Shown here in pieces: positions 34,433 through 43,337 of a stretch of DNA of 64,000 bases. Origin of the DNA: Zestosphaera sp. (GTDB lineage: Archaea; Thermoproteota; Thermoprotei_A; Sulfolobales; NBVN01); the NCBI GenBank assembly GCA_038727705.1, contig JAVYVJ010000002.1, forward strand, positions 114,012-178,011. Direction: 5' to 3'. Numbering within the stretch: the first letter of the stretch is position 1; each line of letters begins with the position of its first letter. Under the pieces are notes generated by a model that was not told the DNA's origin, did not search any database, and saw only the letters and a program-made list of their open reading frames with translations. The translations under genes were made by a program, and so were the position numbers.

Positions 34433-35253
34433 TTAGGTCTCTCCCTTTCGAAAGAAACTTCAACGCCATGCCTGGCAGCGACCTTCTTAACATTGTTCAA
34501 GGCCTCCGCAAGGGCCTTCTCAGCGATCTTGTAGTCCTCCGCAGACACCTCTATGGCGTACCTCGGCGCTCCGACCGTGTAGACCCTGATACCCACATCC
34601 CCTGCCTCCTTAATGAAGGAGGTCAGTGAAGTGAGGACCTCCCTGATCCTCTCAACACCGTCGGGCGCTAGGCTGGTGATGGTCAACGCCCCACGTATCT
34701 TGACGCCCTTAGGCTTTATGCGCTTCCTGACCTCCTCCACTACGATTGGGATCCACTCCTCAGGCACGTCCAGCTCCCTTAAAACCTCCTCACCCCTGGT
34801 GGCCACTTCCTCGAAGCCCAGCATCACGTCGCCGTAGTGGTCCTCGAGCCTCCACCCAACCTCCCTGTAGGCGTCGTCCAACGTCCTGCCCAGCCTCTGG
34901 GCCATGACCTCCAACATCTTCTCAGCCCTCTGAGCCCTCTTAAACTCTATCAGCTTACCCCTCTGCTCGCTGTCGGTGACCCTCTTAAGGGAGACGTCGA
35001 TCTGGTTCTTCCTACTATCCACCCTGATGACCTTAACGACTACCTTCTGACCCTCCTTGAGGACCGCATGGATATCTTTGACGTACTTGGAACTCACCTC
35101 GGACCAGGGCAGGTAGGCGTCGATGCCGCCGTACTCGTCGAGCTTCAGGTAGGCACCGTATTCGAATATCTTGTTCACCGCCCCTATGACCAACTCCCCT
35201 ACAGACGGCGTTGGGTGTCTCTTCCTAACCAAAGGAAAACACCTGGCCCTCAA
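34429..35253 (-). CDS. translation initiation factor aIF2 subunit alpha
   Basis: 274 residues, normal length. The N-terminal S1 domain is clear: [36 protein letters not shown] and [22 protein letters not shown], then the helical middle domain and the C-terminal alpha/beta domain ([20 protein letters not shown]) that binds the gamma subunit. Part of the factor that brings initiator Met-tRNA to the ribosome. Start overlaps the S27e stop. Confidence 0.95.
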   Translation of the reverse strand: MRARCFPLVRKRHPTPSVGELVIGAVNKIFEYGAYLKLDEYGGIDAYLPWSEVSSKYVKDIHAVLKEGQKVVVKVIRVDSRKNQIDVSLKRVTDSEQRGKLIEFKRAQRAEKMLEVMAQRLGRTLDDAYREVGWRLEDHYGDVMLGFEEVATRGEEVLRELDVPEEWIPIVVEEVRKRIKPKGVKIRGALTITSLAPDGVERIREVLTSLTSFIKEAGDVGIRVYTVGAPRYAIEVSAEDYKIAEKALAEALNNVKKVAARHGVEVSFERERPK

Positions 35254-35450
35254 CTCAGGATCTTGACAGACTCGCCCAGCAGTCTAGCCTTACCGCCAGT
35301 CGGCTGCACTATCTGAGTTCCGCAGATGAGGCATCTGACGGGGAATGTAGCGTAGTCAAAGACCGCCTGCTCGTTACCGCATGAAGGGCACTTAATCTTG
35401 ATGAACTTGGTTCTAGGCATCGGTATTAGGATTCTTCTCTTCCCGCTCAT
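35250..35450 (-). CDS. rps27e: ribosomal protein S27e
   Basis: 66 residues with one zinc finger, [20 protein letters not shown] then CG, and the [14 protein letters not shown] end that marks S27e. The first Met is kept because homologues share the [14 protein letters not shown]-terminal arm. Four-base overlap with both L44e upstream and aIF2alpha downstream. Confidence 0.95.
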   Translation of the reverse strand: MSGKRRILIPMPRTKFIKIKCPSCGNEQAVFDYATFPVRCLICGTQIVQPTGGKARLLGESVKILS

Positions 35451-35740
35451 GCCTTACTGACCACCTCACCCATCTCAGCCTTCTTAAGCCTCACACCCCT
35501 CCTATGGGTAATGAACCCGCATACACTGCACTTAAGCTTGAGCACCACCTTCTTAGTGGTCTTGGCGAGCCTCTTCTGCTCTGGCTTCCTCTTACTGCCG
35601 TAGCCCTCATTCTTCCTATCGTACCTCCTCTGACCCTCGGCGAGGGACCTCCTCTTACCCGCCTTATATATAGCTACTGAATGCTGCGTGTGCTTCCTGC
35701 ACCGCGGACAGTAGGTGTTCAGGGACTTAGGAATCCTCAC
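35447..35740 (-). CDS. rpl44e: ribosomal protein L44e
   Basis: 97 residues. Zinc ribbon [12 protein letters not shown] and [12 protein letters not shown], with the family block [23 protein letters not shown] in between (the KxHKxxxYKxG-type E-site contact region). First gene of the L44e-S27e-aIF2alpha-Nop10 operon. Promoter elements likely lie in the A/T-rich DNA at about 35785-35800. Confidence 0.95.
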   Translation of the reverse strand: MRIPKSLNTYCPRCRKHTQHSVAIYKAGKRRSLAEGQRRYDRKNEGYGSKRKPEQKRLAKTTKKVVLKLKCSVCGFITHRRGVRLKKAEMGEVVSKA

Positions 35741-35885
35741 TCACAGCACCTCCACTCATCACTAAGTGGTGTAGACCTCGGAGCAATTTAAGTTTTTGCT
35801 TTCGGAAATCCGCCAGGCTGGAGCTAGTAACAGCTAGAGTTAAAAGTTTTGCGGGGTTCCCCGCGATTTCAGGCAAAGCAAAACA

Positions 35886-35893
35886 TTTATATA
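35886..35893 (+). promoter_or_regulatory. TATA box of the second KaiC-like gene
   Basis: TTTATATA about 63 bases before the ATG; a poly-T/poly-A tract follows, and GAGGGAG near 35947 precedes the start, so this message has a leader of about 40 bases with a ribosome binding site. Confidence 0.55.
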
Positions 35894-35955
35894 GGACTTT
35901 TTTTTTAAAAAATGAAGCATAGTGTTAGAGTGCGGGTAAGTTTTGAGGGAGATTC

Positions 35956-37344
35956 ATGGAGCAGTACAGACTCGGGGTTGAGGGGCTCGACGAAGCCCTT
36001 AAAGAGGTCGTCCGTCCAGGTACCTTGCTGGTAGTGGCTGGTCATCCAGGCACCGGTAAGACAACGCTTGCGTCAGTGATATGTTACTCAAACGCTGTAA
36101 GGGGGAATAAGTGTCTTTACGTATCATTTCAGGAAACTAAGGAGAAGCTCCTCAGAGTCGCGAGGAGTCTTGGAATGGATTTCAACGAAATCGAGGCTAA
36201 GGGCCTGTATTCCTTCTTAAGGATGCCGGTGATTAAGAGTCTTGAGTATGCAATCGAGCACATCAACAGTTACGTGGCTGGCATGAGCCCTAAGGTGGTC
36301 GTGATAGATCCAATCAACACTTTACTGGAGGGTATGGAGGGAGTTGATAAGAGGGCTTGGCTTCAGAACTACTTCTACAACCTGCCTCAGGTGACGAGCG
36401 GGCTTGGAGTGTTGGTAGCTGAGATCCCAGTGGGTGAGGAGAGGGTAGAGCTGGGCGCGATAGAGTTCGTGGCTGACGCCATCCTGATCTTAAAACGTAG
36501 GGTGGAGAGAGGGCTGTTAAGCAGGGTTATCGAGATCAGGAAAGCTCGCGAGTCGCCGTTGCAGTTCGTCGAGATACCGTTCCACATCGTCGAAGGGAAG
36601 GGTATAGAGGTTCTCATCCCACAGATGCAGAGGAAGCCAGGGAAACGCCTTGAGTACTACGAAGTCAGGGCGCCGGTTTTGAGGGGTTTCATTGAAAAAC
36701 TGCCGGTCGACGGGGTTGTCGTTTATCAACACCCGCCCGACGCTAGGATATACACACCACTATACTTCATGATCGATATCGCATTAAGGTACGACTTAAG
36801 AGCTTTGATCATATCCTTCACCGAAACCCCTTACCGCGTTGTGGAGACGCTTAAGGGAATGGTGACTCAAGAGCTGAAGTTTAATGAAGTGGAGGTCAAC
36901 AACTTTTTGTCGAAGCACTTAATCACTGTTGAACACATAAACCCCTACTCAATGCCCCTCAGCGAGATCTGGTTGCATTTAACCAACCTCATCACAACGT
37001 ATAAGCCGAATGCCTTGATCCTGCACGGGGTGAATGCGTTGTACACTCTGCTAGCTACTGAGGATTTAGCAACGAGCATCGCTGGAGTATTTAATGCTCT
37101 TCAGTTACTCAAGTCGATGGGCGTGCTCACGATAATCACTCACTCGTACGTCGAACCTAAAATTCAGAACTTCATCACATCCACCTGCGACTTGGTGCTG
37201 AGGCTTTACTACAAGATTAAGGAGGACAGCGTGGATATATACATATACGCATGGAAGCACGGCAGTCCCCCTAATATCTACAGACTGGATTTAAACGAGG
37301 TTGTGGGATCAGTCAGAGAATACTTCCAGAGAATAATTAAGTAG
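35956..37344 (+). CDS. KaiC/RAD55-like ATPase with a second, degenerate RecA domain, paralogue 2
   Basis: 462 residues, same plan as the protein at 12277. N-terminal RecA domain opens GVEGLDEALKEVVRPGT, Walker A GHPGTGKTTLA, Walker B PKVVVIDPINTLLEG. In the C-terminal domain the P-loop position reads YQHPPDARIYTPL, without the GKT, so nucleotide binding there is doubtful, while ALILHGVNAL mimics Walker B. Stands alone between the ribosomal protein operon and tRNA-Val. Function unknown; a regulatory or signalling ATPase is the likely class. Confidence 0.85.
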   Translation: MEQYRLGVEGLDEALKEVVRPGTLLVVAGHPGTGKTTLASVICYSNAVRGNKCLYVSFQETKEKLLRVARSLGMDFNEIEAKGLYSFLRMPVIKSLEYAIEHINSYVAGMSPKVVVIDPINTLLEGMEGVDKRAWLQNYFYNLPQVTSGLGVLVAEIPVGEERVELGAIEFVADAILILKRRVERGLLSRVIEIRKARESPLQFVEIPFHIVEGKGIEVLIPQMQRKPGKRLEYYEVRAPVLRGFIEKLPVDGVVVYQHPPDARIYTPLYFMIDIALRYDLRALIISFTETPYRVVETLKGMVTQELKFNEVEVNNFLSKHLITVEHINPYSMPLSEIWLHLTNLITTYKPNALILHGVNALYTLLATEDLATSIAGVFNALQLLKSMGVLTIITHSYVEPKIQNFITSTCDLVLRLYYKIKEDSVDIYIYAWKHGSPPNIYRLDLNEVVGSVREYFQRIIK

Positions 37345-37616
37345 TCGCTCTTAAATCTCGAGCCCCTAGTTCCTGGGGACCATTGACGAACTTGTAGTGA
37401 TATATGTGTCCTACAGTGAGGTAAAGGGCGTTGTAAAGTCTTAGCAGATCTCAAATCCTAGAATCATGGCTGAATAACATCTGTTGCAGCTTTACCTAAC
37501 GCTACGGAAATGGGTCCTATGCGCTACAATCCACGCCCGATCCAATGCATGAAGTCTTGGGTGAGCGATAACTAGTGGGCTAAAAGCTTTAAAGGTTAGT
37601 GGTGATTCTATTGAGG
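37345..37616. other. intergenic DNA ahead of tRNA-Val
   Basis: No gene is visible. A TAAAAGCTTTAAAGG stretch at 37581-37595 is suitable as the tRNA promoter, about 25-35 bases ahead of the tRNA. Confidence 0.35.
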
Positions 37617-37694
37617 GGGCCCGTCGTCTAGCCTGGTTAGGACGCCGCCCTCACACGGCGGAGGTCCGGGGTTCGAGTCCCCGCGGGCCCACCA
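37617..37694 (+). tRNA. tRNA-Val (anticodon CAC)
   Basis: Complete cloverleaf: acceptor GGGCCCG pairs with CGGGCCC (37684-37690), discriminator A at 37691 and an encoded CCA at 37692-37694. The anticodon stem CCGCC/GGCGG encloses loop CTCACAC, giving anticodon CAC. The T arm has GGGGTTCGAGTCCCC. No intron. Confidence 0.95.
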
Positions 37695-37873
37695 CCAACC
37701 CTAATCAAATTCTTGCATGATCCCACGTGGATGACCTTATATGAGGTAGTAACGATTCTTAATCCTCATCACAGTATAGAACAGGTTACCACAGCTCCTG
37801 CCGAATATCCTCGCGGGTCATGTGTTGTTGAAGTATATTAGCTCCCTCGCCAACGTCTCTATTTTGAGGGCTT
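37695..37873. other. intergenic DNA between tRNA-Val and the flavodoxin gene
   Basis: No gene or RNA is recognised here. A TTATATGAGG at 37737-37746 is a weak promoter candidate. Confidence 0.3.
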
Positions 37874-38410
37874 ATGAGGAGTTCGTTACGTGTTGCCACG
37901 GTCTTCTACAGCAAGACCGGAAGGACTAGGAGGGCGGTGGAGCTCCTCTCGCAGACTCTGCGTGAGAGGGGTGTGTCAGTTGATTCGTTTGCGGTCAGCC
38001 CTGCGAGGGAGTATTTTAGCGGGTTTCTCCACGCTAACCCAAGGATCCTATATGAGACTCTCGCCAACGTAATTGTTGAGATTCGCGGTGTCGAGAACTT
38101 TGATCCGACGCGATATGATTCAGTGGTCATAGCGACTCCCATCTGGTGGGGACGTCCCCCACCACCAATAACCGCCTTCATAGTGAAGTACAGCAACGTA
38201 ATCAGGGCAAGGACGTACTGCATAACCACCGCAGACCTAGGTGTGGATTACTCATCCAGGCTGAGGGGGCTCCTGAGTAAGTGGGGGTATGATGTTGTCG
38301 GTTGCGTCTCACTCAGAGATCCGGAGGCGGAAGTCGGTAAGTTGGGTGAGCTGGCGAATGCTATCGTGAGCCACACTCGGCCTGACGTGCAAGGAGCTGT
38401 CCTCTCCTGA
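37874..38410 (+). CDS. flavodoxin-like FMN-binding protein
   Basis: 178 residues. Starts with the flavodoxin phosphate loop VATVFYSKTGRTRRAVE, and the YDSVVIATPIWWGRPPPPITAFI block around residue 85 is the second FMN contact of the flavodoxin/NAD(P)H:quinone reductase fold. Likely a cytoplasmic electron carrier or quinone/metal reductase. No operon partner. Family is sure, role is not. Confidence 0.82.
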   Translation: MRSSLRVATVFYSKTGRTRRAVELLSQTLRERGVSVDSFAVSPAREYFSGFLHANPRILYETLANVIVEIRGVENFDPTRYDSVVIATPIWWGRPPPPITAFIVKYSNVIRARTYCITTADLGVDYSSRLRGLLSKWGYDVVGCVSLRDPEAEVGKLGELANAIVSHTRPDVQGAVLS

Positions 38411-38461
38411 CGTAATGGCCTGTAGGAGCGTCTGCAGTGAGGGGGTGACGACGATCAGGAG

Positions 38462-38785
38462 CTAACTCATGAATCCCCTCACGAGGCTTAACACGCTGTC
38501 TGCCCCTAGATATTCGTTGATTATATATCCAGAGACTTTTGATATCCCCGTGGGTTCATGATTGACTGTCGAGCCCAGCGACACAGAGCTCACATCCACA
38601 GCTGGGAAGTCATCCCCAGGCGACTTGGAGCACCACCACCATAACCGTCCAGAGCTCCCGCAACGTATAGGCTCACCACCTAGGATTAAAAACGGCTTGA
38701 AGCCTGTAGATCTTCTCCCTAAAAACATCTTAAGAAAACGCTTCCTGAACCCCCGTAGCGGGGAGGGCGCCAAATCGTAGACCAC
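38462..38785 (-). CDS. hypothetical protein
   Basis: 107 residues, reading LAPSPLRGFRKRFLKMFLGR near the start and GRLWWWCSKSPGDDFPAVD mid-chain. A competing frame on the plus strand covers the same DNA but has an odd His-rich composition. A minus-strand GATATAAACC at 38829-38838 gives a plausible promoter. I recognise no family. The Ser/Val/Gly-rich C-terminal half looks protein-like, so it is kept at low confidence. Confidence 0.4.
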   Translation of the reverse strand: MVYDLAPSPLRGFRKRFLKMFLGRRSTGFKPFLILGGEPIRCGSSGRLWWWCSKSPGDDFPAVDVSSVSLGSTVNHEPTGISKVSGYIINEYLGADSVLSLVRGFMS

Positions 38786-38956
38786 CAGGTCATAGGGGAG
38801 GCGACCTGAATGCTTCGAGGACTATTAAGGTTTATATCTCGGCTCAATAATATGTTGGATGTGGCTGCTGGTGTTGAGCTCTATCCCCTCCAGCTCTGAC
38901 CAGACCTGTGAAGGCTTGAGGGACGCGTTGTCAGAAATCCGTCGAGGGTTGGGGAA

Positions 38957-40900
38957 TTGACTTCCGCTAGATTAAGAGGCTTCATTAGCGCGGTTGCCTC
39001 ATACCTGGGTGTTGCGTTGATGGTGTATGGAGGTCTCTTCCACAACCCGTTCGCAACACGCAGGGTCACCTACGACTACATGGTTTGGGCGGCCGTCCTC
39101 CTCTCACTCTACTCCCTATATCTCGAGCTCAAGACTTACCGAGGCCGGTCCATCGCGTCGAGCTTGGTGGTCAGCATTGCGGGCGGGGTTCAGGTGGTTG
39201 TCGGCAGGGTCTTAAGTCTGTACATCAACTCCTACAGCATATTCGGGTACTTCGGCGCCCTTGTAGGTGAGCACTACTCCATGGAGGGCTTCCTCGCCTC
39301 AGGGCTTGTGCTCTCAGGTTCCGCGATACTTTCCGCATCAACCACTATCCACGCCCTCCTCGGCGGACCTCTGGAGTTCTCGGAGAGGCCCAGGTTGTGT
39401 GAGGTTTGGAATAAACTCGGGGGGCTGTGGATAAGGTTTAACTCCCTGCTTGATGGGAGGGCTTGGGTGATCGCGGCACTATCGGGGTTGTTTGCCTTCT
39501 GCTTCAGATTCATCGTTGAGGTACGTTGGTGGGAGTGGCTGATAGGTTGGGACACACCGGAGCACGCCGCTCACCTCATGGACTTCATGGAGAGGCTCAA
39601 CCCCTTCACGAGCTACTACTGGATGGGTTCAATGAGGAACATCCCACCACTTCTGAACATGGTGCTGGCGCCATTCACACTCGTGAGCGATGCGTGGACC
39701 GTCTTCAAAATCTACCCCAGCGTCGCCTACGCGATAATGGCGGGGCTCTCAGCACTCGCGACGATGAAGGTATACAGAACAGGGTGGAGGGCCGGGCTAC
39801 TGGCCGGCGCGCTGACCTCACTCTACATACTGAACCTGATGCACTCATACCAGTACCATAGACAGCTACTCGGCGCGGTGATGATGCTTGCAGCCGTCCT
39901 GACCCTCGAGACCGTTGAACCAGCGAGACGCCTGCGATGCGTGATCCTCGCCGCGACGTTGCTCACCGCATGCGGGCTGAGCCATGAGGTCACGGGTCTC
40001 GTAGGTTTCACGCTGTCTCTCACGCTACTGTATAGGTCTGCGAATGGGGGGTGGCCGCCCGGGATGATCGCCGGTGCGGTTGGGGCGGTAGCCAACGCCC
40101 TGCTCGAGATCTGGTACTGGAGGAGGCCCTACACCATCAGCACGGTGGTCGGCGCCCTGCCGGTAGGGCTGGTCAGCACTGGACTGGAGGCGCAGAGCCA
40201 GGCACTCTCATATCTCGTGGCTGGGTACGGTCTCACACTACCGTTTGTCATGATCGCCCTGACCAGACGGTGGAGGACATACGCTGGGACGGCGGTGCTG
40301 ACGCTCTTCACGGCGGGGGTCTCACCACTTATAGCGCCATACTCAAGCGTTACAACATGGTACAGGTTCCTGATGGGGGCAGCCCCACTTGTAACCACCC
40401 TGACTGCGGTAGGAGTTGTTGAGGCGTTAAGGGACTGGAGGGCGGTGGTTGCGTACACGATCGTATTGGCGCTCCCGAGTGTGGGTTTCGCGTACGGCTA
40501 CAACCTCATGGGCACTTACACGAGAGCTCTGAGGGAGTTCCCAGACATAATGACGCCCGCCCCACCGGATCGAGAATACCTTAAGACTTACGAGTACTTC
40601 AAGAACGTGGGTGTAGGGGATAGAGTCATCATAGCCGACAACTCCATAGCCAGGTACGTCCACCTCGCCATCAGGAACCCGAACCCCCAGCAATTAATAT
40701 GGATTCGAGGCCCGGTGGGCGAATTAAAGAACACGACCGTGTGTGACATACTCGGTAGGCTGGGGGTGGGCGAGGCAGTCATAGCGTCCACCTATGTGGA
40801 CGCTTCTACAATAGGTTGCGTCAAGAGCGTGGAGCCGGTGAGTAGCGAAACACCTTGGATAATGGTGGTGAAGCTAAATACCCGGCATGATCCGCACTGA
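38957..40900 (+). CDS. multi-pass membrane protein, probable GT-C fold glycosyltransferase
   Basis: 647 residues with about 12-14 membrane helices. The first extracellular loop after the helix at about 175-192 carries GWDTPEHAAHLMDFMERLNP, an acidic motif placed as in GT-C enzymes that use dolichyl-phosphate sugars. A C-terminal soluble part of about 110 residues follows the last helix. TTG start with a weak ribosome binding site. Probably adds sugars to lipids or proteins at the outer face of the membrane; the donor and acceptor are unknown. Confidence 0.72.
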   Translation: MTSARLRGFISAVASYLGVALMVYGGLFHNPFATRRVTYDYMVWAAVLLSLYSLYLELKTYRGRSIASSLVVSIAGGVQVVVGRVLSLYINSYSIFGYFGALVGEHYSMEGFLASGLVLSGSAILSASTTIHALLGGPLEFSERPRLCEVWNKLGGLWIRFNSLLDGRAWVIAALSGLFAFCFRFIVEVRWWEWLIGWDTPEHAAHLMDFMERLNPFTSYYWMGSMRNIPPLLNMVLAPFTLVSDAWTVFKIYPSVAYAIMAGLSALATMKVYRTGWRAGLLAGALTSLYILNLMHSYQYHRQLLGAVMMLAAVLTLETVEPARRLRCVILAATLLTACGLSHEVTGLVGFTLSLTLLYRSANGGWPPGMIAGAVGAVANALLEIWYWRRPYTISTVVGALPVGLVSTGLEAQSQALSYLVAGYGLTLPFVMIALTRRWRTYAGTAVLTLFTAGVSPLIAPYSSVTTWYRFLMGAAPLVTTLTAVGVVEALRDWRAVVAYTIVLALPSVGFAYGYNLMGTYTRALREFPDIMTPAPPDREYLKTYEYFKNVGVGDRVIIADNSIARYVHLAIRNPNPQQLIWIRGPVGELKNTTVCDILGRLGVGEAVIASTYVDASTIGCVKSVEPVSSETPWIMVVKLNTRHDPH

Positions 40901-41081
40901 AGAACCTCACCCCCGGACCTCTTGCTGGAGAGTCAATCAAGTGCGTTAGGGTGGCGGCGGATCTTTTGAGGTCTGCAGAAGGCTGGCGTGCAGGATCAAC
41001 CCGCCGCTTGCTGTTTAAACCCCTCATCTCAATTTTAATGGCGCGTTTTGCGTATACTTATACTGTGGATGGTGTGGTGTC

Positions 41082-41645
41082 GTGCGTGACGGCGAGTTAG
41101 TGCTCATCGATGAGTCGACCCTATGCGTGGGCAGGAGGGTTAAGCTGATCCAGAGAACCTACCTCCATGGGGGTAAGGTGGTTTTGAAGGACGTTGTGAG
41201 GTTCGGTGAGGCGGTGGCGATTCTGCCTGTCAAAGACGATGGCAGCGTGGTGCTCATAAGTCAGTTCAGAGTGTCTGTTAACAACTGGGTTCTCGAGGTT
41301 CCTGCTGGGAGGGTTGAGGAGGGGGAGGATCTCGTGGACGCCGTGAGGAGGGAGTTGAGGGAGGAGGTCGGGTATGATGCTGAGGAGGTGGTTAAGCTGG
41401 CGTCGGTCTACACGGCCCCCGGCTACAGCGATGAAGTGCTTCACGTATTCCTGGCCAAGAAGCTCAGGTTCGTGGGGGCGTCGCCGGAGCCGGGCGAGCT
41501 CATAAGGACTGTAGAGCTAAGCGTCGATGAAGCGGTTGAAGCCCTGCTTAAATCCGAGCACACGGACGCCAAGACATTGCTTGCGATCCTGCTACTCAAG
41601 ACCTTGAGCGCGGCCCGCCGGGTAGGTCAGCAAGCTTTAACCTGA
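41082..41645 (+). CDS. NUDIX hydrolase, probable ADP-ribose pyrophosphatase
   Basis: 187 residues. The Nudix box is complete: G RVEEGEDLVDAVRRELREEVGYDAE (around residues 76-101), preceded by VSVNNWVLEVPAG, as in ADP-ribose/NADH pyrophosphatases. GTG start at 41082. A TATACTTATACTG stretch about 30 bases upstream is a fair promoter. Its end overlaps the convergent membrane protein gene by nine bases. Confidence 0.9.
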   Translation: MRDGELVLIDESTLCVGRRVKLIQRTYLHGGKVVLKDVVRFGEAVAILPVKDDGSVVLISQFRVSVNNWVLEVPAGRVEEGEDLVDAVRRELREEVGYDAEEVVKLASVYTAPGYSDEVLHVFLAKKLRFVGASPEPGELIRTVELSVDEAVEALLKSEHTDAKTLLAILLLKTLSAARRVGQQALT

Positions 41646-41936
41646 TTCACTACCCGCATGCGAGGAGGCCCCTAGGATACGGCGGAGTCTGGCATTCTCC
41701 ACTACCTCAGTCATGTAGAGTGCTAGGAGGGTGAGCGAGGAAGCGATTATCAGCAGGGTGCATAAATCAACTATGAACCAGTTAGGCCACCAGGCAACGT
41801 AGAACGGGAGCGGGAACACAACATCCCTCTTACTCCAATCTACGTGTGCCTTATACGACTCCCACCAGGACCACAGCCCGATCATTATGAGGGTGTGGAG
41901 CACACACGCAACAGACACCTCAACACCGCTCCTCAA
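41637..41936 (-). CDS. small membrane protein, unknown function
   Basis: 99 residues with two hydrophobic segments (about 6-25 and 50-75) separated by a short charged loop (KAHVDWSKRD), then a charged tail. No family recognised. Coding potential rests on the clear two-helix pattern. Confidence 0.5.
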   Translation of the reverse strand: MRSGVEVSVACVLHTLIMIGLWSWWESYKAHVDWSKRDVVFPLPFYVAWWPNWFIVDLCTLLIIASSLTLLALYMTEVVENARLRRILGASSHAGSESG

Positions 41937-42235
41937 CTCAAACCTCTCCGCAAGTCAACGCGCTGAATCCGAACACCTCGCTCATCCCCAACCCGGCGGT
42001 GAGGACGTGCAGTCCGCGGAGAGTCCTCATCGAGGTACGGGCAATTCCCTAGCATTCTCCTACCTAAACATCACATGCTCTAGAACGCTTATATATTGAG
42101 AGAAAGTTAACATGGGTTTCGCCGTAGATGTCGGCAACCCCATCGCGTTGCTTAGCTTATGCCGCCGCGCACGCCGCTCAGCGACGCTGCGAGGTAAGTG
42201 CAGAGGGCCTACGATCCCGTAGTTGTGGATTAAAA
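41937..42235. other. 299-base intergenic region
   Basis: A minus-strand TATA-like AATATATAAG lies at 42089-42098 and could drive the small membrane protein with a long leader. Very short minus-strand frames exist in that leader (for example a 29- or 40-codon frame) but none is convincing. Nothing else seen. Confidence 0.35.
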
Positions 42236-43126
42236 TCAGATCACCTCTTCCCTGACCACGTTCCTCGCCAGAGGGATGTCGAGAACGAGCTTAACCCTAA
42301 CCATCCCATTCGCATACCCTGAAATGTGTGGGTAGGTAGTTATCCCCACCGATTTTGCCAACCTGGACAAGTTAATCAGGTTGAGATGCTCTACGACCAC
42401 TTTCCTCTCCTGCAGGTTGCTTAACTCCCTCACCACCTCCTCGCCAGGTCTCCTGACCTCAAGAACGGTGTCACATATCTCGACCGCTAGGGCTTGCTGA
42501 GGCCTAGCACACAGTTTAACCGCAGCGCCCCTCACTCTACCCCTTACCTCAGGCGTTGTAGTGATGGTGTAGACCCCTTTTTTCTCATCGTAGAGAACCC
42601 CCCACTGACCGGGGGTGCTGACAGCCCATGAGGCTTTAACCACGTACCTGCCGTCCTTCAACTCCACCTCAGACCTAACGCTGGTTTGACTTTCGGTAAT
42701 CTCAATCGACTTACTGAGTTTCGGAATTTTCGACGGATCCATACACATTATGATGACGTTCCTTCCCTCACGCGAGGCAATCCTAACCCCTGGAGCTATC
42801 AGATACCCAACACCTCTACTGTCAGTTGCTAGGAGGTATGTGTCGCTACACAGGTCACTGTAGGTGATTCTGTCTACCAAGGCGCTACTGCGTCTGAAGA
42901 ACTCCGTGGTGATGTGGTAACCCCTGCTGTAGTAGCCGCGAGCCTTCAGAAGGCCGAACTCAACCTCCATGGGCTTAGCCAGCAAGATACCGTCATCGAA
43001 GAATCGAACCGAGCTCCTAACCGCTGAGGCCGCCCTGGAATTACTCACACGCACCGCGAAAGGCGTCAGGGTCAGTAACGCGATGAAGACCAGGAAGAAC
43101 GTTAAAGCGATGTCGAACCCGTTCAA
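42236..43126 (-). CDS. hypothetical membrane-anchored protein
   Basis: 296 residues: one N-terminal hydrophobic segment (about 6-27, ALTFFLVFIALLTLTPFAV) followed by a soluble domain rich in beta structure. Contains motifs ITYSDLCSDTYLLATDSRG and a basic, Val-rich second half. Probably tethered to the membrane with the domain outside. No family recognised. A separate transcript on the minus strand, divergent from the third AOR gene. Confidence 0.6.
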   Translation of the reverse strand: MNGFDIALTFFLVFIALLTLTPFAVRVSNSRAASAVRSSVRFFDDGILLAKPMEVEFGLLKARGYYSRGYHITTEFFRRSSALVDRITYSDLCSDTYLLATDSRGVGYLIAPGVRIASREGRNVIIMCMDPSKIPKLSKSIEITESQTSVRSEVELKDGRYVVKASWAVSTPGQWGVLYDEKKGVYTITTTPEVRGRVRGAAVKLCARPQQALAVEICDTVLEVRRPGEEVVRELSNLQERKVVVEHLNLINLSRLAKSVGITTYPHISGYANGMVRVKLVLDIPLARNVVREEVI

Positions 43127-43296
43127 ACCACACCCCTAAAATAGACATGCTAAAGAGTTAAATGTGTCTCGAGACTCCTTGCAATGAGGGCAGTACGGCT
43201 TCATTGAGTACACTCGCTTTTTTCAGCGCCCCACCCAAAAGTCTTTAGGAGATCCAGCGAGCCTGTGCTTGAGAAACGTCAAACAATTTGTTGATA

Positions 43297-43304
43297 TTTA
43301 TAAA
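43297..43304 (+). promoter_or_regulatory. TATA box of the third AOR gene
   Basis: TTTATAAA, 34-41 bases ahead of the GTG at 43338; the GGTGA at 43329-43333 serves as a ribosome binding site. Its position excludes the longer upstream reading frame from 43269. Confidence 0.6.
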
Positions 43305-43337
43305 CCTTGTAGTGATTTTCTTTGTGTCGGTGAAATC

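Noticed and set aside
43269-43337. Longer N-terminus for AOR copy 3
   Set aside because: The frame runs over the TATA box at 43297; AOR homology starts at GYVGKV after the GTG at 43338.
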